From the NCBI RefSeq assembly GCF_000010525.1, contig NC_009937.1:186001-250000 (forward strand): a stretch of DNA of 64,000 nt, given 5' to 3'. The stretch is from Azorhizobium caulinodans ORS 571. Lineage in GTDB: Bacteria; Pseudomonadota; Alphaproteobacteria; Rhizobiales; Xanthobacteraceae. Both the position numbers and the translations under genes were made by a program. How positions within the stretch are numbered: position 1 is the stretch's first letter; every line of letters starts with the position of its first letter. Below are positions 8,784 through 20,092 of this stretch, one piece after another. The notes under the pieces were generated by a model. It was not told the DNA's origin. It did not search any database and saw nothing but the letters and a program-made list of their open reading frames with translations.

Positions 8784-10136
8784 TCAATCCGCCACCAGAG
8801 GCAGGCGCGCCGTCACGCGCGCGCCGCCGCCGGGACGGTCCGCGATCCCGACGGTGCCGCCGATGCTGTCGGTGATCTGCCGCACGATGGTGAGCCCCAG
8901 CCCCGCGCCGCCGGTCTCGCGGCTGCGGGAGGCATCGAGCCGGTAGAAGGGCTCGAACACCCGCTCACGCTCGGCCTCGGGGACGCCGGGCCCACGATCC
9001 TCCACCACCAGATCCACCGCATCCCCGTCCCTCATGAGGGAGACGTCCGCCCGCCCGCCATAGGCGATGGCATTGCCGATGAGGTTCGCCGCCAGACGCT
9101 TCAGAGCCGAGGGCGCCGCCGCGACGCGGCAGGGAACGGACGGCGCGCTGAAATGGACAGGGGCCCCTTCCGCCTCTCGCCCCGCGCATTCCTCCGCCAC
9201 CAGCGCCGCAAAGTCGGTGCTCGCGCCGTCGCGCCCCGTGAAGCTGCCGCGCGCGAAATCGAGCGTGTCGGCGAGCAGCGCCTGCATCTCCTCGAGGTCG
9301 CGCTGGGCGCGGGCCGTCTGCGGACCCTCCGGCAGGAGCGCGATGCGCAGGCGCAGCCGCGTGACATAGGTGGCGAGGTCATGGCTCATGGCCCCGAGCA
9401 CGAGGCTGCGGTTGCGCACCAGTTCGACGATGCGCCGCTGCATGGCGTCGAAGGTCTCAGCCAGCCGCCGCACGTCCGGCGCGCCGCGGGGCTCCACACG
9501 CTGGGGCTCAAGGCTGGTGCCGAAGCGGTCCAGCGCGGCCGAAAGCTCGGAAATCGGCCGGGTTTCCCGCCGCACCGCGAGGACTGTGGCGAGCGCCACC
9601 GCGATGCCCAGCAGCCCGGCCACGAGGCCGACGGGAACGCCGAAAAGCCGCGCGGTCAGTTCCCCCCGGGCGCGCACCAGCAGGAAGCGGCCATCGGCCA
9701 GCCCGACGGTCATGCGCAATTCCCGTGCGGGCCAGGACAGCATCATCGGAATCCAGCGCCCGCCGAAGGCCGTGTCGAGGACGACGGTCACCTCGCGCGG
9801 ATCGTTCTTCCCCAGTTGCGCCCGGATGAGGCGCTCGAGCAGGGGCACACGCTCCAGCAGCGGCGGGCGCTTCGTCTCTCCTGTCTCGGGCTGCGGCGCG
9901 ATGCGGGCGCGAAAGCCGGGGCCGCTGACGGCATCGAGCGCAAGCGCGCGGTCCGGCTCCGGCAGCCGGTCCAGCAGTTGCGCGAGGGCTCCCACCTGCG
10001 TCGCCATGGAGCCGGCGACACCTTCGCCGTTCAGACGCCGATCCGTGAAATAGGCCGCCGTCATGAGCATCTGGGCGATGACGAGGCCGCCCGCGATGAT
10101 GAGCGCGAGCCGCAGCGGCAGCTTGAAGCGCGTCAA
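8784..10136 (-). CDS. EnvZ-type sensor histidine kinase
   Basis: 450 residues. Transmembrane helix near residues 7-28, a periplasmic domain to about 165, a second helix at about 170-192, HAMP to about 245, HisKA with His252, and an HATPase_c domain with N, G1 (DRGPGVPEAE) and G2 (GGAGLGL) boxes. The H-box reads SHDLATYVTRLRLR, whereas the usual sequence is SHDLRTPLTRLRLR. The missing Pro and Arg may alter the kinase/phosphatase balance. The TTG start overlaps the response regulator stop (TTGA), so expression is coupled. The signal is unknown; the nearby transglycosylase suggests an envelope role. Confidence 0.9.
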   Translation of the reverse strand: MTRFKLPLRLALIIAGGLVIAQMLMTAAYFTDRRLNGEGVAGSMATQVGALAQLLDRLPEPDRALALDAVSGPGFRARIAPQPETGETKRPPLLERVPLLERLIRAQLGKNDPREVTVVLDTAFGGRWIPMMLSWPARELRMTVGLADGRFLLVRARGELTARLFGVPVGLVAGLLGIAVALATVLAVRRETRPISELSAALDRFGTSLEPQRVEPRGAPDVRRLAETFDAMQRRIVELVRNRSLVLGAMSHDLATYVTRLRLRIALLPEGPQTARAQRDLEEMQALLADTLDFARGSFTGRDGASTDFAALVAEECAGREAEGAPVHFSAPSVPCRVAAAPSALKRLAANLIGNAIAYGGRADVSLMRDGDAVDLVVEDRGPGVPEAERERVFEPFYRLDASRSRETGGAGLGLTIVRQITDSIGGTVGIADRPGGGARVTARLPLVAD

Positions 10137-10870
10137 TTGCCTTTGCCTCCGGGAGGAAGGGCGAAGATGTAGCCGCCGTTGCGTACGGTCTTGATGAGTT
10201 GTGCGGCCTCCGGCGCGACCAAGGACAGGCGGCGGCGCAGGCGGCTGACGGCCACATCGATGGTGCGGTCGAACGGGTCCGCGCTGCGCCCGCGCGTCCA
10301 GTCGAGCAACTGGTCGCGCGACAGCACGCGGCGCGGCCGCTCGAGGAAGCAGGCGAGGAGGTCGAACTCCGCGGAGGTGAGATCGAGTGCGATCCCATCC
10401 GGGGTCCGGACGCTGCGGGCATCAAGATCGGCGATCAGCCCGCCGAAGGCGATGTCCTGCCGCCGCGGGTCCTCGCCCACCCGTGCCGCCGCCTGCACCC
10501 GCCGCAATATCGCGCGGATGCGGGCGAGCAACTCCCTGGGATTGAAGGGCTTGACCAGATAGTCGTCGGCGCCGACCTCCAGCCCCACGATCCGGTCCAC
10601 CTCGTCGCCTTTGGCGGTGAGCATGAGCACCGGCACATCCCCCTGCGCCCGCAGGCGGCGGCAGAGCGAAAGCCCGTCCTCGCCCGGCAACATGATGTCG
10701 AGGATGACGAGATCGGGACGGATGCCGGCAAGGATCGCATCCATGGCGCGGCCGTCGGCGGCGAGGCGGGTGTCATAGCCTTCGCGGCCGAGGAAATCCG
10801 CCAGCAGGGAGCGGATCTCCCGGTCGTCTTCGACGATGAGAAGGGTGGTAGCGGAAGCGCCCTGCGACAT
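10133..10870 (-). CDS. OmpR/PhoB-family response regulator
   Basis: 245 residues. A receiver domain at residues 8-122 has the acidic pair Glu14-Asp15-Asp16, the phospho-acceptor Asp58 (LVILDIMLPGEDG), Thr in MLTAK and Lys in YLVKPF. A winged-helix domain follows from about residue 140 (SAEFDLLACFLERPRRVLSRDQLLD, RTIDVAVSRLRRRL). It is the partner of the overlapping histidine kinase. A direct repeat at 10921-10940 in its own upstream region is a candidate binding site, suggesting autoregulation and control of the divergent Cys-rich gene. Confidence 0.93.
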   Translation of the reverse strand: MSQGASATTLLIVEDDREIRSLLADFLGREGYDTRLAADGRAMDAILAGIRPDLVILDIMLPGEDGLSLCRRLRAQGDVPVLMLTAKGDEVDRIVGLEVGADDYLVKPFNPRELLARIRAILRRVQAAARVGEDPRRQDIAFGGLIADLDARSVRTPDGIALDLTSAEFDLLACFLERPRRVLSRDQLLDWTRGRSADPFDRTIDVAVSRLRRRLSLVAPEAAQLIKTVRNGGYIFALPPGGKGN

Positions 10871-10920
10871 GGCGCAACTCTATTCGGCCGCCTGCCGCCC
10901 GCAAGCGGCGCTGGAGCACG

Positions 10921-10940
10921 CGTTACAAATCGTTACGAAA
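10921..10940. promoter_or_regulatory. Direct repeat, candidate OmpR-type regulator site
   Basis: CGTTACAAAT is followed directly by CGTTACGAAA: two 10-base units with identical CGTTAC cores and eight of ten bases shared. Direct hexamers at about one helical turn are the normal target of PhoB/OmpR winged-helix dimers. The site lies 51 bp upstream of the response regulator start and about 140 bp upstream of the divergent Cys-rich gene. Confidence 0.55.
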
Positions 10941-11080
10941 CGGCGTTGGCCTGCAATCTTGCTGCGAAGCGACGCAGCGATGGTCTTTTCTGAAGGCGGC
11001 ACGTTTCTCCGCTTTCGGTCGGGCCGGGCGGAACCGCCCCCTTCGCTCCGGCCCGGCCCTCGTCCATGTGGAGGATGAAG

Positions 11081-11362
11081 ATGCGTTCCAACACCCGTGC
11101 GCTGCGTCTGCGCGACCTGTTGCTGCCGGCCGTGCTGCTGGTGCCCGTTGCCGTCTCTGCCATTTCGGCGCCCGCGGCAGCCCAGAATGCGCAGGCCCAG
11201 CAGATGTTCCAGAAGGCCTGCGGCAGCGACGTGAAGAAATACTGTTCCGATGTTCAGCCCGGCGGCGGCCGTATCATTCAGTGCATCAAGGCCAATGAGG
11301 CGAGCCTCTCGGACACCTGCAAGAGCGCGCTCGTGCAGATCAAGGCGCAGTCGGGCCGATAG
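11081..11362 (+). CDS. Small secreted Cys-rich repeat protein
   Basis: 93 residues. An Arg-rich n-region, hydrophobic core and cleavage site near SAPAAAQ make a clear signal peptide. The mature part contains one copy of the cysteine-rich repeat (FGFR/GLG1-like family): CGSDVKKYC, then QCIKANEASLSDTC and the SAL ending, with four Cys able to form two disulphides. The function of bacterial members is unknown. The ATG at 11081 has GGAGG six bases upstream; an in-frame ATG at 11075 overlaps the Shine-Dalgarno and is less likely. It is divergent from the response regulator, which may control it. Confidence 0.8.
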   Translation: MRSNTRALRLRDLLLPAVLLVPVAVSAISAPAAAQNAQAQQMFQKACGSDVKKYCSDVQPGGGRIIQCIKANEASLSDTCKSALVQIKAQSGR

Positions 11363-11418
11363 GCCGCTTCCGGTCATCCGCCCTCGAAGGCTGTTCGGTA
11401 CTGCACTCTCTGCATGGG

Positions 11419-11615
11419 TTTTGGAGGCCGAGGGACCATCCGGTTTGAACCAGTCCGGACGGCGCGGCCTCTGAAGCACGCCCTGGTGTTGGCTGCCCTT
11501 GTCCGGCCGGCGCTTCAGAACCGGGGTGACCTCCAACCGCCCCGGAAAGCCCCGGCCGTCCTGCGGTACCCGGCGGTCCGGTGGCGTGGCGGCCCGAGAC
11601 ATCGGGCCGCCTTTT
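11419..11615 (+). ncRNA. Candidate structured RNA ending in an intrinsic terminator
   Basis: The stretch between the Cys-rich gene and the 5-oxoprolinase gene has no convincing ORF but contains nested complementary segments. TTGGAGG (11421-11427) pairs with CCTCCAA (11530-11536). Inside it, TCCGG (11439-11443) pairs with CCGGA (11455-11459), and TCTGAAGC (11470-11477) pairs with GCTTCAGA (11512-11519). This gives a three-way-junction layout, and the stretch finishes at the terminator at 11588. It could be an independent small RNA or a long structured 3' UTR of the Cys-rich gene. I could not match it to a known RNA family. Confidence 0.45.
11588..11615 (+). terminator. Rho-independent terminator
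   Basis: GGCGGCCCGA (11588-11597), loop GACA, TCGGGCCGCC (11602-11611), then TTTT. A perfect 10-bp stem reading rightward, 12 bp before the stop of the convergent 5-oxoprolinase gene. It ends transcription from the Cys-rich gene or the candidate RNA. Confidence 0.9.
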
Positions 11616-11626
11616 CGCGTTTGGAC

Positions 11627-15271
<3,645 letters not shown>

Positions 15272-15382
15272 ATGCTGTTCCTTGTATGGCATGCAATTTG
15301 CTGCGCATCGGAGCCCGCCAGGGCGAGCGGAGGACAGCAGCGACGCTTCGCCGACGAGCAAAGACATGGCGGGAAAGACACG

Positions 15383-15399
15383 TCAACGATTTGTTGACA
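15383..15399. promoter_or_regulatory. Inverted repeat in the 5-oxoprolinase/TRAP divergent promoter region
   Basis: GTCAAC (15383-15388), five-base spacer, GTTGAC (15394-15399): a perfect dyad. Its right arm forms a TTGACA hexamer (15395-15400), matching the sigma70 -35 consensus for rightward transcription. A regulator bound here would cover promoter elements. The MarR-type gene at 18553 is the nearest candidate regulator. Confidence 0.55.
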
Positions 15400-15556
15400 T
15401 GACATAAAAAGAACACAAAATGGCGCGGATTGTGCCTTTTTCTCTTCCGCAGGGGAGCTTCATGACGGCGGACGAACATCAATGGCCCCCGTGCCTCAGG
15501 GCACCGGTACCGGGGCGCCCTGCGCCTTCCCCATCTTCCGGCCGGGGAGCAGGGGC

Positions 15557-16105
15557 ATGATCCGCCGCCTTCTCGACGGCCTCTATCTCCTCTCCGGCGT
15601 GCTCGCCGCCATCTTCCTCCTCGTCATCTTTCTCCTGATGATCGGCCTCTCATCCGGCCGCGATATCGGTTTCGACATTCCCGCCGGTGACGATTTCGCG
15701 TCCTGGTCCATGGTCGCCATGTCCTTCCTCGGGCTGGCCCACACCTTCAAGAAGGGCGAGATGATCCGCGTCGGGCTGCTGCTGGAGCGTCTGACGGGCC
15801 GCAAGCGCCAGGTGATGGAGCTGTTCGCCCTCACCGTCGGCATCGTCTTCCTGGCCTATTTCACCAAGAATGCGATCCAGCTCACCTACGATTCCTATCG
15901 CTTCGACGACATGTCCCAGGGCGTGATCGCGGTGCCGCTCTGGATCCCGCAGACGGGCTACGCGCTGGGCATCACCATCCTGCTGATTGCGATGATCGAC
16001 GAGTTCGTCCACGTCGCCAGCGGCCATCACCCCCGCTACGAGAAAGAACCTCCCAAGACGCCCGAAGAACTCATCGAGCGCGTGGCGTCCGGCGGGGGCG
16101 TGTGA
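15557..16105 (+). CDS. TRAP transporter small permease (DctQ type)
   Basis: 182 residues with four predicted membrane helices (about residues 8-33, 50-68, 88-108 and 132-155), the DctQ fold. It pairs with the large permease encoded next. The ATG at 15557 follows GGGGAGCAGGGGC; the frame runs upstream to 15482 without a hydrophobic match. It is the first gene of a dctQ-dctM-dctP operon divergent from the 5-oxoprolinase gene. Confidence 0.9.
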   Translation: MIRRLLDGLYLLSGVLAAIFLLVIFLLMIGLSSGRDIGFDIPAGDDFASWSMVAMSFLGLAHTFKKGEMIRVGLLLERLTGRKRQVMELFALTVGIVFLAYFTKNAIQLTYDSYRFDDMSQGVIAVPLWIPQTGYALGITILLIAMIDEFVHVASGHHPRYEKEPPKTPEELIERVASGGGV

Positions 16106-16107
16106 GC

Positions 16108-17424
16108 ATGGTCGAACATCTCGGGCTGGTGCCCCTCTCCATCATCCTGCTCATGCTGCTGGTCGCCGTTCTGGCGAGCGGCGTCTGGATCGCCATCGGC
16201 CTTGCCATCGTCGGCTATGCGGCGATGGTGCTCACCACCGACATCCCCATCGGACAGGTGCTCGCCACCACGGTCTGGGCTTCTTCCGCCTCCTGGACGC
16301 TGGCGGCCCTGCCGCTGTTCATCTGGATGGGCGAGATCCTGTTCCGTACCCGCCTGTCGGAGGAAATGTTCCGCGGCCTTGCCCCGTGGCTGCAATGGCT
16401 GCCGGGGCGCCTGCTGCACGTGAACATCGTCGGCTGCGGCATCTTCGCCGCCGTTTCCGGCTCTTCCGCCGCCACCTGCGCGACGGTGGGAAAGATCGCT
16501 TTGCCGGAACTGGAAAAGCGCGGCTACGACCAGCAGATGGCGCTCGGCACGCTGGCCGGCTCCGGCACGCTGGGCCTGCTCATCCCGCCCTCCATTCCCA
16601 TGGTGGTCTATGCGGTGACGGCCAACGTCTCCGTGCTGCAGGTCTTCCTCGCCGGCTTCCTGCCCGGCCTGCTGGTGATGGGGCTTTACAGCGGCTACGT
16701 CATCCTCTGGTCGCTGCTCAATCCCGGCAAGACGCCGCCCCGCGATCCGCCCATGTCGTTCCGTCGCAAGATGCAGGAATCGGCGAAGCTGATCCCTTGC
16801 CTGCTGCTGATCCTCGGGGTCTTCCTGTCGCTCGTCACCGGCCTTGCCACGGCCACCGAATGCGCTGCCTGGGGCGTGCTCGGCGCCCTGGCGCTGGCGC
16901 TCTGGAGCCGCACGCTCACCTGGCGGCTGTTCATCGAAAGCCTCATGGGCGCCACGCGTCTCACCTGCATGATCATGCTCATCATCGCCGGTGCGGCCTT
17001 CACCACCGCCGCCATGGCCTATACGGGCATTCCGGTGGCGCTGGCGGAATGGGTGCAGGGGCTCAACCTGACACCCGGCAAGCTCGCCCTCGCGCTGACC
17101 GTCATGTACATCATCCTGGGATGCCTCATCGATGGCATCTCCATGATCGTGCTCACGGCGGTCATCGTGCTGCCCATGATCAAGCAGGCGGGGTTCGATC
17201 TCGTGTGGTTCGGCGTCTATCTCGTGATCCATGTGGAGATGGCGCAGATCACGCCTCCGGTGGGCTTCAACCTGTTCGTGCTTCAGAACATGAGCGGGCG
17301 CGACACCTGGGCCGTGGCCAAGGCCGCGTTCCCGTTCTTCATTCTTCTCAACGTCGCCGTTCTCATCATCACCGCGTTTCCAGAGATCGTCCTGGTGGTC
17401 CCGCGCTGGGTCTTCCCGGGCTGA
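16108..17424 (+). CDS. TRAP transporter large permease (DctM type)
   Basis: About 438 residues and about a dozen hydrophobic segments. Family motifs include the early GxxIAIGLAIVGYAAM region, AVSGSSAATCATVGKIALPEL, and the LAGSGTLGLLIPPSIPMVVYA segment typical of DctM, and EMAQITPPVGFNLFVLQ near the C-terminus. It drives Na+- or H+-coupled uptake of an organic acid delivered by the binding protein. GTG 16102 overlaps the dctQ stop; ATG 16108 is the alternative adopted here. Confidence 0.93.
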   Translation: MVEHLGLVPLSIILLMLLVAVLASGVWIAIGLAIVGYAAMVLTTDIPIGQVLATTVWASSASWTLAALPLFIWMGEILFRTRLSEEMFRGLAPWLQWLPGRLLHVNIVGCGIFAAVSGSSAATCATVGKIALPELEKRGYDQQMALGTLAGSGTLGLLIPPSIPMVVYAVTANVSVLQVFLAGFLPGLLVMGLYSGYVILWSLLNPGKTPPRDPPMSFRRKMQESAKLIPCLLLILGVFLSLVTGLATATECAAWGVLGALALALWSRTLTWRLFIESLMGATRLTCMIMLIIAGAAFTTAAMAYTGIPVALAEWVQGLNLTPGKLALALTVMYIILGCLIDGISMIVLTAVIVLPMIKQAGFDLVWFGVYLVIHVEMAQITPPVGFNLFVLQNMSGRDTWAVAKAAFPFFILLNVAVLIITAFPEIVLVVPRWVFPG

Positions 17425-17457
17425 TGCCCCACCTGTTTCAAGTCTAGAGAGGATGAC

Positions 17458-18447
17458 ATGACGCGACTTCGTACGATTGCCGCCGCGCTCATTGCCGGCG
17501 GTCTTGCGGCCCTCTCGGCGGGCACCGCCTCGGCGCAGACCAAGTGGAACCTGCCGACCGGCTATCCGCAGGACAATTTCCACACCGAGAACATCGCGCA
17601 GTTCGCCAAGGAGGTGGACAGCGCCTCCGGCGGGAAGCTGCTCATCACTGTCCATCCCGGCGCCTCGCTGTTCAAGGTGCCGGAGATCAAGCGCGCGGTC
17701 ATGACCGGGCAGGCGCAGGCGGGTGAGGTTCTCATGTCCGTGCATGAGAATGAGGACCCGATCTTCGGCATCGACACGGTGCCCTTCCTCGCCACTTCCT
17801 ATCCGGCGGCCAAGAAGCTGTGGGACGCCTCCCGCCCGGCGGTGGAGAAGAAGCTCGACAGCCAGGGCTTGAAGCTTCTCTTCGCCGTGCCATGGCCGCC
17901 GCAGGGCCTGTTTTCCAAGACTGCCGTCACCAAGGTGGAGGATTTGAAGGGCGTGAAGTGGCGGGCCTACAATCCCGGCACCTCACGCATCGCCGCCCTC
18001 GTCGGCGCCCAGCCGGTCACGGTGCAGCAGGCCGAGCTGGCCCAGGCGCTGGCCACCGGCGTCGTCGCCGCGCTCATAACCTCGGGCGCCACCGGCTATG
18101 ACGTGAAGATCTGGGAAAGCGTGCCCTATTTCTATGACATCCAGGCCTGGTTGCCGAAGAACATGGTGTTCGTGAACAAGGCGGCCTTCGAGGCGCTCGA
18201 CAAGCCGACGCAGGAGGCCGTGCTGAAAGCCGCGGCTGCCGCCGAGGCCCGCGGCTGGAAGACCTCGGAGGAAAAGAGCACCTGGTTCCTCAAGGAACTG
18301 GCGGCCAAGGGCATGACCGTCGCTCCGCCGAGCCCGGAACTGAAGGCCGGCTTCGAGAAGGTGGGCAAGGATCTCACCGCCGACTGGGAGAAGAAGGCGG
18401 GCGAGAATGGCGTCGCCATCATCAAGGCGTATGAAGCCGCCAAGTGA
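17458..18447 (+). CDS. TRAP transporter substrate-binding protein (DctP family)
   Basis: 329 residues. A signal peptide ends at SAGTASAQ, sending it to the periplasm. DctP-family features include WNLPTGYPQDNFHTENIAQFAKEV, then LKGVKWRAYNPGTSRIAALVGAQPV, where the conserved Arg that clamps the substrate carboxylate sits, and a C-terminal helical region. The RBS AGAGGAT lies just upstream of the ATG. Genome context suggests a ligand processed by the divergent 5-oxoprolinase, for example 5-oxoproline, but this is inference. Confidence 0.9.
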   Translation: MTRLRTIAAALIAGGLAALSAGTASAQTKWNLPTGYPQDNFHTENIAQFAKEVDSASGGKLLITVHPGASLFKVPEIKRAVMTGQAQAGEVLMSVHENEDPIFGIDTVPFLATSYPAAKKLWDASRPAVEKKLDSQGLKLLFAVPWPPQGLFSKTAVTKVEDLKGVKWRAYNPGTSRIAALVGAQPVTVQQAELAQALATGVVAALITSGATGYDVKIWESVPYFYDIQAWLPKNMVFVNKAAFEALDKPTQEAVLKAAAAAEARGWKTSEEKSTWFLKELAAKGMTVAPPSPELKAGFEKVGKDLTADWEKKAGENGVAIIKAYEAAK

Positions 18448-18510
18448 GCGGTGGCGCGGGGCGGAGGCCATGGCTTCCGGCCCCTTCCGCCCTGTGCAAT
18501 GAAGCGGGTG

Positions 18511-18529
18511 GCCCCGGCCTCGGCCGGGG
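18511..18529 (+). other. GC-rich hairpin between dctP and the MarR-type gene
   Basis: GCCCCGGCC and GGCCGGGGC form a 9-bp perfect dyad with almost no spacer and no T-run. It may cause a pause or protect the upstream mRNA end rather than terminate. Confidence 0.4.
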
Positions 18530-18552
18530 CTCCCGGACGGAGAGGAGAGATC

Positions 18553-19122
18553 ATGACCCGGCGCCCGGCTGATGACAGCCCGTCCGCACCCTCCGGTGGA
18601 CCGCTTGCGACGCCCGCCGTGGGCTCGATCGTCTCTTCCGCGCATCTGGCCGAGGGCGGTGCCCTTCCGGCCCTGTCCGAGGTCGAATTCGGCCTCAACA
18701 TGATCTCCCACGCTTATTCGCGCTGGATGGTGCGCTGCATGTCGGCGGCCGGCGTTCCGGACCTGTCCGCCCTCGACGTGCAGGTGCTGCACCATGTGGT
18801 GCATCGCGACCGGCCTAAGACCATTGCCGACCTCTGCCTCGTGCTCGACGTGGAAGACACCCACCTCGTCACCTATGCTGCCAAGAAGCTCCAGGCGCTG
18901 GGGCTGGTCTCTGGCGGCCGGCGCGGCAAGGAGAAGACGCTGACCGCCACCCCCGCCGGCAAGAGGGCCTGCGCCCGCTATCGGGAGGTGCGCGAGGCGC
19001 TCCTCTCCTCGGCCGTGGCGGCGACCGGCATCGCTCCGGAAAAGCTCTCGGAAATCGCTGCCGTCCTGCGCGCGCTCTCAGGTCATTACGACCAGGCCGC
19101 ACGCTCCGCCGCCAGCCTGTAA
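18553..19122 (+). CDS. MarR-type winged-helix transcriptional regulator
   Basis: 189 residues. After a Pro/Ser/Ala-rich N-terminal tail of about 45 residues comes the winged-helix domain: ALDVQVLHHVVHRDRPKTIADLCLVLDVEDTHLVTYAAKKLQALGLV, then the wing GGRRGKEKTLTATPAGKRAC. ATG 18553 has GGAGAGGAGAG upstream. It closes the TRAP operon and is the obvious local regulator; the dyad at 15383-15399 is its most likely target. The effector is probably the transported compound. Confidence 0.85.
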   Translation: MTRRPADDSPSAPSGGPLATPAVGSIVSSAHLAEGGALPALSEVEFGLNMISHAYSRWMVRCMSAAGVPDLSALDVQVLHHVVHRDRPKTIADLCLVLDVEDTHLVTYAAKKLQALGLVSGGRRGKEKTLTATPAGKRACARYREVREALLSSAVAATGIAPEKLSEIAAVLRALSGHYDQAARSAASL

Positions 19123-19285
19123 GCGCGGCATTTCGGGCCTTTACCTTCGCGCGGATCCCCCATTCCGGAGGGATTGTCGGCTGCGGTGCCTTTGCTCTCT
19201 CCAAAGTGGAGCGGTCGATGGCTTGCAATTAAGCATACGCAATCGCACAACCGGAGGATTATCGCGTTCCGAGGTTCGTCGCCAG

Positions 19286-19699
19286 ATGGCAAAGTTGGTT
19301 CTGCTTCCGCGCCCGTATGTTTCCGCCGTCATTCTTGCCCTGACGGGCGGTGTGGCGACCGCGGGGGCGCCTGCGCTGGCCCAGCAGGCCGGTGATACCG
19401 GATCCTATGTCGACGTTACCATCGAGACCGCCTGTCAGGTGCTGGAGCCGGTCATCGAACGCGGCCTCGCCGCCCGGGGGGTGAAGGTCGTGAAGGCCGT
19501 GCAACTGTGTCCAAGCCGCACGGGCGTTCTGGTCCATCAGCCGGAAAAGAACATGTTCTTCCTGCGGGATGCGGTCAGGGTCGCCTCGGCTTCCGGCGAG
19601 CGGATCGTGCCCTTCTCCGCCGAGGTCCGTTACACGGTGAATGCGCAGGGGCGACCGGACTGGACGCAGGTGGAATTCCGCTGCGAGGACAAGCGCTGA
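19286..19699 (+). CDS. Exported protein of unknown function
   Basis: 137 residues with a signal peptide (ILALTGGVATAGAPALAQQ). The mature part of about 100 residues has three Cys (TACQVLE, VQLCPS, EFRCED) and looks like a small beta-rich domain. I do not recognise a family. A TTG start at 19223 would add 21 residues before the signal peptide; ATG 19286 gives a normal signal sequence and was chosen. It is transcribed alone, between the MarR gene and the acid-sugar operon. Confidence 0.6.
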   Translation: MAKLVLLPRPYVSAVILALTGGVATAGAPALAQQAGDTGSYVDVTIETACQVLEPVIERGLAARGVKVVKAVQLCPSRTGVLVHQPEKNMFFLRDAVRVASASGERIVPFSAEVRYTVNAQGRPDWTQVEFRCEDKR

Positions 19700-19955
19700 G
19701 ACTTGTCTGGAATTTGTCCAGATGTCAGGCCTTTCGACCGTTCTGCTGAAGCGTGAGCGCCGGACACTTGGTCGCAGACGAGGCGAGCGTCTTCGCGGCG
19801 TGGAGGGGTCAGCCGCGCACACGCGTCCCATCCCGACCTGATCTGACAACCTTCTAACAACAAAAGAAGAATAGCGGCTCTGTGCGATCCTGGGCATGGA
19901 CGCCGCCGTGGCGGCACCGTTTTGGCCCTTCGATTTGCTGCGACGCCGAATATTA

Positions 19956-19991
19956 CAACATGTTGACATCATCGCAGCCGGAACCTATTCC
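19956..19991 (+). promoter_or_regulatory. Palindrome and sigma70-like promoter upstream of the acid-sugar operon
   Basis: CAACATGTTG (19956-19965) is a perfect 10-base palindrome overlapping TTGACA (19963-19968), an exact -35 hexamer. After a 17-base spacer, TATTCC (19986-19991) is a weak -10. The start codon of the DUF1537 kinase is about 100 bases downstream. Overlap of dyad and -35 fits repression. The rest of the 393-bp gap (19700-20092) shows nothing recognisable, and no regulator gene is adjacent. Confidence 0.5.
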
Positions 19992-20092
19992 ACTCCTCAA
20001 ACAAGCGGCGCCTGAAGCCGCAGGGTGTGGAGGACAACGTTGTCGGCCGGCCTCAGGATCACACGTCAGCTCTCGATCGCGGGACGCCGCCC

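Noticed and set aside
11443-11453. GGTTTGAACCA resembling a tRNA T-arm
   Set aside because: No acceptor, anticodon or D-arm can be formed around it; it is the loop of a stem in the candidate RNA.
16036-17745. 569-codon minus-strand open frame
   Set aside because: Shadow of dctM and dctP; no recognisable domain.
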